Source of the DNA: Pseudomonas sp. F(2018)
GTDB lineage: Bacteria; Pseudomonadota; Gammaproteobacteria; Pseudomonadales; Pseudomonadaceae
Direction: 5' to 3'
Assembly: GCF_005508865.1 (NCBI RefSeq)
Contig: NZ_SCOM01000004.1
Location: 124,001-188,000, forward strand
Length of the DNA: 64,000 nt
Below are positions 48,039-55,139 of this stretch, one piece after another (positions within the stretch are counted from its first letter, which is position 1; every line of letters starts with the position of its first letter). The notes under the pieces were generated by a model. The model saw only the letters and a list, made by a program, of their open reading frames with translations. It was not told the DNA's origin and made no database searches. The position numbers were made by a program, and so were the translations under genes.

Positions 48039-49385
48039 ATGAACATGCCGCAGACTGCCACCCCGTCCCTGGCCAGCCAGCTCAAGCTGGACGCCCACTG
48101 GATGCCCTTCTCCGCCAACCGCAACTTCAAGCGTGACCCGCGCCTGATCGTGGCCGCCGAAGGCAACATCCTCATCGACGACCAGGGCCGTCGCGTGTTC
48201 GACAGCCTCTCCGGCCTGTGGACCTGTGGCGCCGGCCACAGCCGCAAGGAAATCCAGGAAGCAGTAGCCAAGCAGCTCGGCACCCTCGACTACTCGCCGG
48301 GCTTCCAGTACGGCCACGCGCTGTCGTTCAAGCTGGCCGAGAAGATCGCCGATCTGCTGCCGGGCGAGCTCAATCACGTGTTCTTCACCGGTTCCGGCTC
48401 CGAGTGCGCCGACACCGCGGTGAAGATGGCCAAGGCCTACTGGCGCCTGAAGGGCCAACCGAGCAAGACCAAGTTCATCGGCCGCGCCCGTGGCTATCAC
48501 GGCGTGAACATCGCCGGCACCGCCCTGGGCGGCATCGGCGGCAACCGCAAGATGTACGGCCAGATGATGGACGCCGACCACCTGCCGCACACCCTGCAGC
48601 CGGGCCTGGCGTTCACCAGGGGCATGGCCGAGACCGGCGGCGTGGAGTTGGCCAACGAGCTGCTCAAGCTGATCGAGCTGCACGACGCCTCCAACATCGC
48701 CGCCGTCATCGTCGAGCCGCTGTCCGGCTCCGCCGGCGCCATCATTCCGCCCAAGGGCTACCTGGAGCGCCTACGCGAGATCTGCACCCAGCACAACATC
48801 CTGCTGATCTTCGACGAAGTGATCACCGGCTTCGGCCGCATGGGCAAGTGGAGCGGCGCGGAATACTTCGGCGTCACTCCGGACATCATCAATGCCGCCA
48901 AGCAGATCACCAACGGTGCCATCCCGCTGGGCGCGGTGGTGGCGTCCAAGGAGATCTACGACACCTTCATGCACCAGGCCATCCCTGAGCACATGATCGA
49001 GTTCACCCACGGCTACACCTACTCGGCCCACCCGGTCGCCTGCGCGGCCGGCCTGGCCACCCTGGAGCTGCTGGAGAAGGACAACCTGATCCAGCAATCC
49101 GCTGACCTGGCGCCGCACTTCGAGAACGTCCTGCACGGCCTCAAGGGCAGCAAGCACGTGATCGACATCCGCAACTGCGGCCTGGTCGGTGCCCTGCAAT
49201 TGGCCCCGCGTGACGGCGACCCGACCATCCGCCCGTTCGAGGCCGGGATGGCCCTGTGGAAGGCCGGCTTCTACGTGCGCTTCGGCGGCGACTGCCTGCA
49301 GTTCGGGCCGACCTTCAACACCAAGCCGGAAGAGCTGGACCGCCTGTTCAATGCCGTCGGCGACGTACTGAACAAGGTCGACTGA
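48039..49385 (+). CDS. bauA: BauA, beta-alanine--pyruvate aminotransferase
   Basis: 448 aa class III omega-aminotransferase. The N-terminus LDAHWMPFSANRNFKRDPRL, the PLP lysine Lys288 in NAAKQITNGAIPLGAV, and DEVITGFGRMGKWSGAEYFG are typical of the beta-alanine/omega-amino acid:pyruvate enzymes. It converts beta-alanine plus pyruvate to malonate semialdehyde plus alanine. The start at 48039 follows GGAG; an in-frame upstream ATG at 47997 lacks an SD. The stop overlaps the bauB start (TGATG), so they are co-translated. Confidence 0.94.
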   Translation: MNMPQTATPSLASQLKLDAHWMPFSANRNFKRDPRLIVAAEGNILIDDQGRRVFDSLSGLWTCGAGHSRKEIQEAVAKQLGTLDYSPGFQYGHALSFKLAEKIADLLPGELNHVFFTGSGSECADTAVKMAKAYWRLKGQPSKTKFIGRARGYHGVNIAGTALGGIGGNRKMYGQMMDADHLPHTLQPGLAFTRGMAETGGVELANELLKLIELHDASNIAAVIVEPLSGSAGAIIPPKGYLERLREICTQHNILLIFDEVITGFGRMGKWSGAEYFGVTPDIINAAKQITNGAIPLGAVVASKEIYDTFMHQAIPEHMIEFTHGYTYSAHPVACAAGLATLELLEKDNLIQQSADLAPHFENVLHGLKGSKHVIDIRNCGLVGALQLAPRDGDPTIRPFEAGMALWKAGFYVRFGGDCLQFGPTFNTKPEELDRLFNAVGDVLNKVD

Positions 49386-49669
49386 TGAGCCGACCCAAGG
49401 CGGTGCCCACCGTGCAGGTGGAAAACGACCGAGTCATCGTCACCGAGTGGCGCTTCGCCCCCGGTGCCGAGACCGGCGCCCATCGCCACGGCTACGACTA
49501 CGTGGTGACGCCGATGACCGACGGAGTCCTGCTGCTGGAAACCCCGGAAGGCGAGCGTCACGCGCCCCTGGTGGCCGGCCAGTCGTACTTCCGCCAGGCC
49601 GGCGTGGAGCACAACGTGGTCAACGCCAGCGATCACGAAGTGATCTTCGTCGAAACCGAAATCAAATGA
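49385..49669 (+). CDS. bauB: BauB, small cupin protein
   Basis: 94 aa single-domain cupin. The two metal/ligand motifs are GAHRHGYDYVVTPMTDGVLLLE (quoted in parts: HRHGYDY, PMTDG) and a C-terminal QAGVEHNVVNASDHEVIFVE stretch with conserved His. In P. aeruginosa the equivalent gene lies between bauA and bauC. Its role in beta-alanine use is not known. Its ATG overlaps the bauA stop by 1 bp. Confidence 0.9.
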   Translation: MSRPKAVPTVQVENDRVIVTEWRFAPGAETGAHRHGYDYVVTPMTDGVLLLETPEGERHAPLVAGQSYFRQAGVEHNVVNASDHEVIFVETEIK

Positions 49670-49726
49670 TTCGCGGCGGCTGCGCCCAGCGCGGCCGCCC
49701 CACAGAACACCAATGAGGAAACACCC

Positions 49727-51223
49727 ATGAGCACCGTCGCCCACTTCATCAATGGCGAAATCGTTCTGCGCAACGGCCGTACCGCCCAGGTCTTCAACCC
49801 GTCCATCGGCGAGCCGGTGCGTCAGGTCGAGCTGGCCGACCGCGCCACCATCCAGGCCGCCATCGACGCCGCCAAGGCGGCCTTCCCGGCCTGGCGCAAC
49901 ACCCCGCCGGCCAAGCGCGCCCAGGTCATGTTCCGCTTCAAGGTTCTGCTTGAGGAGCACAAGGACAAGATCGCCGCGATGATCAGCGAAGAGCACGGCA
50001 AGACCCTGGAAGACGCCGTCGGCGAACTGCAGCGCGGCATCGAGAACGTCGAGTACGCCTGTGGCGCCCCGGAGCTGCTGAAGGGCGAATACAACCGCAA
50101 CGCCGGCCCGAACATCGACAGCTGGAGCGACTTCCAGCCGCTGGGCGTGGTCGCCGGCATCACCCCGTTCAATTTCCCGGCCATGGTGCCGCTGTGGATG
50201 TACCCGCTGGCCATCGTCTGCGGCAACTGCTTCATCCTCAAGCCGTCCGAGCGTGACCCCAGCTCCACCCTGTTCATCGCCCAGCTGCTGCACGAAGCCG
50301 GCCTGCCCAAGGGCGTGATCGGCGTGATCAACGGCGACAAGGAAGCGGTGGACGCGCTGATCGAAGCGCCGGAAGTCAAAGCCATCAGCTTCGTCGGCTC
50401 CACGCCGATCGCCGAATACATCTACACCGAGGCCAACCGTCGCGGTAAGCGCGTGCAGGCCCTGGGCGGCGCCAAGAACCACGCGGTGGTGCTGCCGGAC
50501 GCCGACATCGACAACACCGTCAACGCCCTGATGGGCGCCGCCTACGGCTCCTGCGGCGAGCGCTGCATGGCCATCTCCGTGGTGGTCGCCGTGGGTGACC
50601 AGGTCGCCGATACCCTGGTGGCCAAGCTGACTCCGAAGATCCAGGCACTGAAGATCGGTGCCGGCACCTCCTGCGGCCTGGACATGGGTCCGCTGGTCAC
50701 CGGCGCCGCGCGCGACAAGGTCAAGGGCTACATCGACGCCGGCGTGGCCCAGGGCGCCAAGCTGGTGGTGGACGGCCGCGGCCTGTCCGTGGCGGGCAAC
50801 GAGGCGGGCTTCTTCGTCGGCGGCACGCTGTTCGACAACGTCACCCGCGAGATGAGCATCTACCAGGAAGAGATCTTCGGCCCGGTGCTGTGCATCGTCC
50901 GCGTCGGCAGCCTGGAAGACGCCATGCAGCTGATCAACGACCACGAATACGGCAACGGCACCTGCATCTTCACCCGCGACGGTGAAGCCGCACGCCTGTT
51001 CTGCGACGAGATCGAAGTCGGCATGGTCGGCGTCAACGTGCCGCTGCCGGTACCGGTGGCCTACCACAGCTTCGGCGGCTGGAAGCGCTCGCTGTTCGGC
51101 GACCTGCACGCCTACGGCCCGGACGGCGTGCGCTTCTACACCAAGCGCAAGACCATCACCCAGCGCTGGCCGCAGCGCGCCAGCCACGAGGCGGCGCAGT
51201 TCGCCTTCCCGAGCAACGGTTAA
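49727..51223 (+). CDS. bauC: BauC, CoA-acylating (methyl)malonate-semialdehyde dehydrogenase
   Basis: 498 aa ALDH-superfamily enzyme. N-terminus HFINGEIVLRNGRTAQVFNP, catalytic Cys280 in SCGERCMAIS, and MEIKxL-type C-terminal FYTKRKTITQRWP. The family (mmsA-like) oxidises malonate or methylmalonate semialdehyde to acetyl/propionyl-CoA with release of CO2. It completes the step after BauA. An SD (GAGGAAA) precedes the ATG. A terminator follows, so bauD (the permease of P. aeruginosa) is absent from this operon. Confidence 0.94.
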   Translation: MSTVAHFINGEIVLRNGRTAQVFNPSIGEPVRQVELADRATIQAAIDAAKAAFPAWRNTPPAKRAQVMFRFKVLLEEHKDKIAAMISEEHGKTLEDAVGELQRGIENVEYACGAPELLKGEYNRNAGPNIDSWSDFQPLGVVAGITPFNFPAMVPLWMYPLAIVCGNCFILKPSERDPSSTLFIAQLLHEAGLPKGVIGVINGDKEAVDALIEAPEVKAISFVGSTPIAEYIYTEANRRGKRVQALGGAKNHAVVLPDADIDNTVNALMGAAYGSCGERCMAISVVVAVGDQVADTLVAKLTPKIQALKIGAGTSCGLDMGPLVTGAARDKVKGYIDAGVAQGAKLVVDGRGLSVAGNEAGFFVGGTLFDNVTREMSIYQEEIFGPVLCIVRVGSLEDAMQLINDHEYGNGTCIFTRDGEAARLFCDEIEVGMVGVNVPLPVPVAYHSFGGWKRSLFGDLHAYGPDGVRFYTKRKTITQRWPQRASHEAAQFAFPSNG

Positions 51224-51233
51224 GTGCTAACCA

Positions 51234-51262
51234 GGGCTGGTCTTCGGACCGGCTCTTTTTTT
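51234..51262 (+). terminator. intrinsic terminator of bauABC
   Basis: A stem of GGGCTGGTC and GACCGGCTC closed by a TTCG tetraloop is followed by seven T residues, 10 bp after the bauC stop. Confidence 0.92.
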
Positions 51263-51300
51263 ACCGCCCGGCTGGCGACAGTGGCCGGGCAGCGCGTTTT

Positions 51301-51392
51301 GCTCCCTCTCCCGTTCACGGGAGAGGGTTGGGGAGAGGGGCAGTCAAACGACGCCCTCTCCCCCAGCCCCTCTCCCACCAGTGGGATAGGGG
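51301..51392. repeat. CCCTCTCCC-type palindromic repeat cluster
   Basis: Contains CCCTCTCCC-GTTCAC-GGGAGAGGG followed by GTTGGGGAGAGGGG, and an inverted partner (CCCTCTCCCCCAGCCCCTCTC) downstream. This is a common dispersed palindrome in GC-rich genomes; a related copy lies at about 45660-45690. No coding content is seen. Confidence 0.75.
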
Positions 51393-51462
51393 GGTAACCC
51401 TGCCGCGCGGGCGCGGCATTGGTGCGGTAACTCGCCGGCGTCCTGCCGGCGGGAAGCGGCAC

Positions 51463-51519
51463 CCCTTGGGTGAGCGGGTTCACGGTTGTTCGTGGCCCGG
51501 TAACCCGCTGTCCCAAGGG
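51463..51519 (+). promoter_or_regulatory. nested hairpin in the leader of the amidotransferase gene
   Basis: Three stacked stems: CCCTTGGG/CCCAAGGG (51463-51470 with 51512-51519), AGCGGGTT/AACCCGCT (51473-51480 with 51502-51509) and CACG/CGTG (51481-51484 with 51491-51494). The structure ends 40 bp before the ATG. It may be a leader element controlling the gene, or another repeat. No riboswitch class is recognised. Confidence 0.5.
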
Positions 51520-51559
51520 CAGCCCACTTCAAAATCAAAATGAAGAGGACACCCTTGCA

Positions 51560-52345
51560 ATGAACAAACCCATGATTGGCCTTCCCCTGTGTCGCTGGCA
51601 GCTGACCGATCGCGACATCGGCTGGTTTCATCTGGTGGGCGAGAAATACATCCAGTCCGTCACCGGCTTCGGCGCCTTCCCGCTGATGATCCCGGCCTTC
51701 GGCGACGACCTGGACATGGAGACCGTGCTCGACAGCGTCTCCGGCATCATGTTTGGCGGTTCCCTGTCCAACGTGCACCCCAGCTTCTACGGCGACGACC
51801 ATCCCGGCCTGGGCCTGGCCGACAAACCCCGCGACGCCACCGTGCTGCGCCTGATGCGCGCCTGCATCGACCGTGGCATTCCCTTCCTCGGCATCTGCCG
51901 CGGCGTACAGGAACTCAACGTGCTGTACGGCGGCACCCTGCACCGTGAAGTGCACAACGTGCCGGGCCGCCTGGACCACCGCGAAGTGAAGGATGTACCG
52001 GACAATGTGGCCTACGGCCCGATCCACAAGGTCGCCCTGACCGAGGGTGGCGTGCTGCACAGGCTGCTCGGCGAGCGCGAGATCAGCGTCAACTCGCTGC
52101 ACGGGCAGGGCGTCGATCGACTGGGTGAGGGGCTACAGGTCGAGGCCGTTTGCGAGGATGGGCAGATCGAGGCGGTCAGCGTGATTGGCGCCAAGGCGTT
52201 TGCCGTGGGCGTGCAGTGGCACCCGGAGTATCGCTATTGGGAGAAGGCCGATTACAACGCGCTGATTGGGGCGTTTCATGAGGCGGCGAGGGAGTATCAA
52301 GCTGCCAAGGTGGTTAAGCGGAGGGAGGCTGTGGGGGCTGCGTAA
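51560..52345 (+). CDS. class I glutamine amidotransferase, PuuD/SpuA-like gamma-glutamyl hydrolase
   Basis: 261 aa peptidase C26 fold. The catalytic triad is visible: Cys113 in LGICRGVQELNV, His221 and Glu223 in VGVQWHPEYR. PuuD/SpuA enzymes cut gamma-glutamyl-GABA or related gamma-glutamyl amines in polyamine breakdown, and polyamine breakdown also yields beta-alanine, which fits the bau operon. The exact substrate is unproven. The start at 51560 follows a loose GAGGA; a structured leader lies upstream. Confidence 0.88.
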   Translation: MNKPMIGLPLCRWQLTDRDIGWFHLVGEKYIQSVTGFGAFPLMIPAFGDDLDMETVLDSVSGIMFGGSLSNVHPSFYGDDHPGLGLADKPRDATVLRLMRACIDRGIPFLGICRGVQELNVLYGGTLHREVHNVPGRLDHREVKDVPDNVAYGPIHKVALTEGGVLHRLLGEREISVNSLHGQGVDRLGEGLQVEAVCEDGQIEAVSVIGAKAFAVGVQWHPEYRYWEKADYNALIGAFHEAAREYQAAKVVKRREAVGAA

Positions 52346-52354
52346 GCTTCTTGC

Positions 52355-52400
52355 GATTGAAATAAAAAGCCCGTCTCTCGACGGGCTTTTTATTTCAATC
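52355..52400. terminator. bidirectional terminator with perfect 20-bp arms
   Basis: Arms 52355-52374 and 52381-52400 are perfect reverse complements around a 6-base loop (CTCTCG). The GC-rich inner stem (AGCCCGT/ACGGGCT) is flanked by A-runs on one side and T-runs on the other, so it can stop transcription in both directions. It serves the amidotransferase gene and the convergent 46-codon ORF, whose stop codon (52395-52397) lies inside the arm. Confidence 0.93.
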
Positions 52401-52535
52401 AGGTTTTCGTGGGGCAGATGACAGCTGCTTGGGCTCTGTTTCTTTTGCTTGGGAGGGTTTAGTTAACTGATACTCTCGTTTCCACTCGGGCCAATCTTGG
52501 GTTAATTTTTTTGCTTTATCAAAATTATTAATCAT
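52395..52535 (-). CDS. 46-residue ORF translationally coupled to the deaminase gene
   Basis: Found by reading the minus strand by hand. ATG at 52535 overlaps the deaminase stop by 4 bp (ATGA at 52532-52535) and a strong SD, GGAGGAG, lies 5 bp before it inside the deaminase gene. The peptide begins MINNFDKAKKLTQDWPEWKR, then a Lys/Gln/Pro-rich tail ending APRKPD. It is polar and charged with an amphipathic helix candidate (residues 4-20, three Trp/Tyr/Phe-type aromatic positions) and no signal or membrane segment. It ends at the bidirectional terminator, so it is the last gene of the deaminase transcript. It is AT-rich like its partner. I do not recognise a family; it could be a modulator or accessory peptide of the defence gene. 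Confidence 0.72.
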   Translation of the reverse strand: MINNFDKAKKLTQDWPEWKREYQLTKPSQAKETEPKQLSSAPRKPD

Positions 52536-53989
52536 CTCGACTCCTCCATGCCCGATGCAGAGACAACCGTGTTTAATAAATTTACCTGATGGAGTTCAGC
52601 ATCTAAATAAGATAACGGGATCATAGGCACTCGCAACTCTGCAGTACTTCGGTCCCACTCCATCAAATCCCCGTCTTTCTTGCGTTCAATTATCCTACCA
52701 CTACTTAAGCTCATTGAAAACAAGTCGACAAATCTTCTTGGGCCGATTCCGACAAACGGCTCGAACTTAACTTTTGATTCGTCATCTTCTCCATATGATT
52801 CAATGGAGTCGCCGTGGAGTTTTATTGCATAGCTTTTAGGGTACGGCTCAACATATTTTACTTTGCCTATTCCGGCGGCAACTATGTGCTTCGCGCAGTT
52901 GTGACAAGGGTAGGTTGTTGTATATAAGGTTGATCCTCGAATCGCTAATCCGTTTCGTGCGGCCGAGAGTATGGCTTCCATCTCGGCATGAACGGCTCGA
53001 CCATATTCGGTGATATTTAGAAGGCCCGTGTCTTTGAGTAGAGTAAGGCCGTCTTGAATTAATTCATCTTCTTGTTTGTTTGGGTCGGATGTTATTTTTC
53101 TCATGACTCCTAGTATTATTTTCTGTTTTTCTTTTTCATTTGAGTCTTCCTTCTTTATGTAGTCGCGCTGGTCGTTTTCAGTAGGCCAATAGAGGCCGCC
53201 CCCGAATTTAGGTACATCGTTTGCCCCGGTTGCGACTATGTCGTTATGGTTGTTTGCAATGACTGCACCTACCTGCCGTGATAAATCGGCGGACCTCAGC
53301 GAGGCTGCATATGCCATGAACATTGCATATTCGTCCTGGGTTGGTGGGACAACTGGCTTCGAAAATAGTAGATCCAAAATTCTAGATAGCTGAAAAGATA
53401 AGCGCTCTGTGTCATCTGTCGTTACAAACGCATCCGCCATTTGGAAAACATCACGGGTTCTTTGGCCAAAGTCTCCAGGTTCTTTGTCATCTCTTGCAAT
53501 TAATCGATCAATTTGGTCTTCGGGAACGCCTTTGAGTTCCTTGAGATAGTATTTTCTGCTGGCGATGCTGGAAGAAATTCCTAGCAAGAAAAAGCCATCT
53601 CCATAAACTCTTCTAAGAGTTGCTACTTCGTCGGGATGCTTTAGTGATCTTATTACGTGAGCATGTCGTTTTAATGGCTCTGAATTTTCGCGGAGTTCAT
53701 TTATTGCGTTGATTGCTAGTAGTGCGTAAAAGTCTCCGCGTCCTGATTTTTCGCGAAGCATTTTCCCTGTGTTCATTGCGAAGTCCAGTCTCTGAATTTC
53801 GCAGCTTATCTGGGGTGCTTCATCGCTGAAGCGCTTTCCCAGTTCGCTTACTTGTATTGGGTTGTACCCATACCGGAACTGTGTGAAAAAAGAATTCAGT
53901 CGAGTGTTAACGTCTTCAAGGTTTACACCTACTGGTGCAACCAATCCTATTACCAGTTCACAATCTGGGGCGTTAGTGTGGCTAGACAT
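52532..53989 (-). CDS. avcD: anti-phage dCTP deaminase (DCD/AvcD-like)
   Basis: 485 aa. The N-terminal region (about 12-210) starts ELVIGLVAPVGVNLEDV, a P-loop-like segment without the Lys-Ser/Thr of a true Walker A. The C-terminal cytidine/dCMP-deaminase domain (about 220-430) has the zinc site His334-Ala-Glu336 (GRAVHAEMEAIL) and Pro361-Cys362-His-Asn-Cys365 (YPCHNC). This two-domain build is that of bacterial anti-phage dCTP deaminases, which deplete dCTP/dCMP after infection. In the AvcID system the enzyme is held off by an RNA, AvcI, encoded just upstream. The gene is AT-rich: a hand count of 52741-52800 gives 26 G+C of 60, in a strongly GC-rich window, so it was probably acquired. It lacks a strong SD and is coupled to the 46-codon ORF downstream. 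Confidence 0.9.
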   Translation of the reverse strand: MSSHTNAPDCELVIGLVAPVGVNLEDVNTRLNSFFTQFRYGYNPIQVSELGKRFSDEAPQISCEIQRLDFAMNTGKMLREKSGRGDFYALLAINAINELRENSEPLKRHAHVIRSLKHPDEVATLRRVYGDGFFLLGISSSIASRKYYLKELKGVPEDQIDRLIARDDKEPGDFGQRTRDVFQMADAFVTTDDTERLSFQLSRILDLLFSKPVVPPTQDEYAMFMAYAASLRSADLSRQVGAVIANNHNDIVATGANDVPKFGGGLYWPTENDQRDYIKKEDSNEKEKQKIILGVMRKITSDPNKQEDELIQDGLTLLKDTGLLNITEYGRAVHAEMEAILSAARNGLAIRGSTLYTTTYPCHNCAKHIVAAGIGKVKYVEPYPKSYAIKLHGDSIESYGEDDESKVKFEPFVGIGPRRFVDLFSMSLSSGRIIERKKDGDLMEWDRSTAELRVPMIPLSYLDAELHQVNLLNTVVSASGMEESR

Positions 53990-54310
53990 GGCTCGTTGCT
54001 TTTATTGGTTTTTAATGATGAATACTTGGGGTATTCGCCAGATTCTGTGCGTTATTAACAGTGAAGTAGTGAGGTGGAGTGGTATTTGATGGTTTCCATA
54101 CTTTGCATTTGCGCCCTTGCAGCTCTACACCCCAAGGTGTGGGATATAGGATTGATCAAGTTATGCCTCGACAGCCCGTGTTTTCTCTGTACTCCAGAGC
54201 ACCATGCGGGCTGGCTTCCCCTTTAGTAAGTAGCCTAGATATTCGTAGTGTGGACAATGCTTTGCTTGTTCACCATCGAGATTCAACGAAATTCTGCTAG
54301 CTCCAGAGCC
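53990..54310 (-). other. AT-rich leader of the deaminase gene, candidate RNA antitoxin region
   Basis: About 320 bp with no convincing gene. On the minus strand, in the sense of the deaminase gene, it can form a nested hairpin: AGCCCG with CGGGCT (54212-54207 and 54178-54173) around CTCTG-GAGTA-CAGAG (54199-54195 to 54189-54185). Another hairpin is ACACC-TTGG-GGTGT (54127-54140 region). In characterised AvcID systems the antitoxin RNA is encoded directly upstream of avcD on the same strand. This position and structure make it a candidate, but no sequence family could be confirmed by eye. A 45-codon open tail (54161-54300, ending STEKTRAVEA) crosses into the flanking repeat and has no start. 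Confidence 0.35.
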
Positions 54311-54330
54311 ACGTTTTTCGACTTCCCGGC

Positions 54331-54912
54331 GAGTCACTTTCTCTTTGCTTGCGGATCGCCGCCCGGTGCAAAGAGAAAGTAACCAAAGAGAAAGCACACC
54401 CGACATCCGGGTCTCGCTGCGCGAGACTTCCTTCGTTCCATCATTGCTCCAGGGGTACGCCACGAAGGGCCATCCCTGGCCCATCGCGGCTCTCGCGGCG
54501 TCCATGCCGCTCAAGCCTGCCCGGCCGGCCCACTTACACAACGCTTCCACTCAGCCTCCTGACGGGGCCCGATTCCCGGCCCGACCTTTCGGCGTGCTGG
54601 CGATGGCGTAGTGGGGGCGTTTGAGTTCGTTGGTGGGCTGCACCCACCCTACGGCGAGGCATACCGACAGCTCCGAGCTGCTTGAAACTCGAAACCTGCA
54701 TGCGCGCGAACTCCCCGTCAGCAGGCCGAGCGTAGGTGTTGCGTAGGGGAGTGAGCCGCATGGATGCGGCGAGAGGCTTAAAGGGCCAGGGATGGCCCTT
54801 GTAAGCCGGCCCCCGGAGCAGCACCGGAGGGAGGGGAGTCGAGCGTAGCGAGACCCGGATGCCGGGGTGTGTTTCTTTGCTTACTTTCTTTGCACAAGCA
54901 AAGAAAGTGAGG
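54331..54912. repeat. large imperfect inverted repeat
   Basis: A left copy (about 54331-54605) and an inverted right copy (about 54912-54640) share the same order of blocks: a hairpin-forming CACTTTCTTTGCTT...GCAAAGAAAGTAA segment, then CATCCGGGTCTCGCT, then AAGGGCCATCCCTGGCCC, then CCTGACGGGG-type sequence. The two meet at a centre (54606-54655) containing GTGGGGGCGTTTGAG and GGTGGGCTGCACCCACC. Open frames inside look like repeat-born frames, not genes. 54913-55139 beyond it shows no gene and nothing recognisable. Confidence 0.8.
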
Positions 54913-55139
54913 CGCCCAGCAGGGCGAAACCTGACCATCAAACGGTGATTAAGCTGATCTTGGCGGGGAAGCTCAGGCGCAGAAAAGCTGAGGCCGAACC
55001 AGAAGGTCGGTAACCCAGTCCATTGGCGAGGAATCGTGGCAGCGAAGGCCATGAATGCATCCTTGCAGTTCGATGCCTCCGACCATACTGCGAATGATGG
55101 CTCAAAGCCATAGCTGACAACCCAGCCAGCAAATAGCCC

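Noticed and set aside
51301..51392. CRISPR-like repetition of CCCTCTCCC blocks
   Set aside because: Blocks are palindromic, unevenly spaced and without unique spacers; this is a dispersed palindrome, not an array.
52532..53989. Reading the deaminase as a tRNA- or housekeeping dCMP deaminase
   Set aside because: Housekeeping dCMP deaminases are about 150-180 aa single domains. The 210-residue N-terminal region and AT-rich setting fit the anti-phage class better.
54161..54550. 129-codon minus-strand frame ending STEKTRAVEA
   Set aside because: It runs out of the inverted-repeat unit into the deaminase leader, has no SD, and its N-terminal half is repeat-derived. The tail after the repeat is kept only as a note in the leader entry.
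54534..55052. Minus-strand frame with KKVSKETHPGIRVSLRS-type sequence
   Set aside because: This type of translation comes from dispersed repeat units in pseudomonads; it lies across the right copy of the inverted repeat and its centre.
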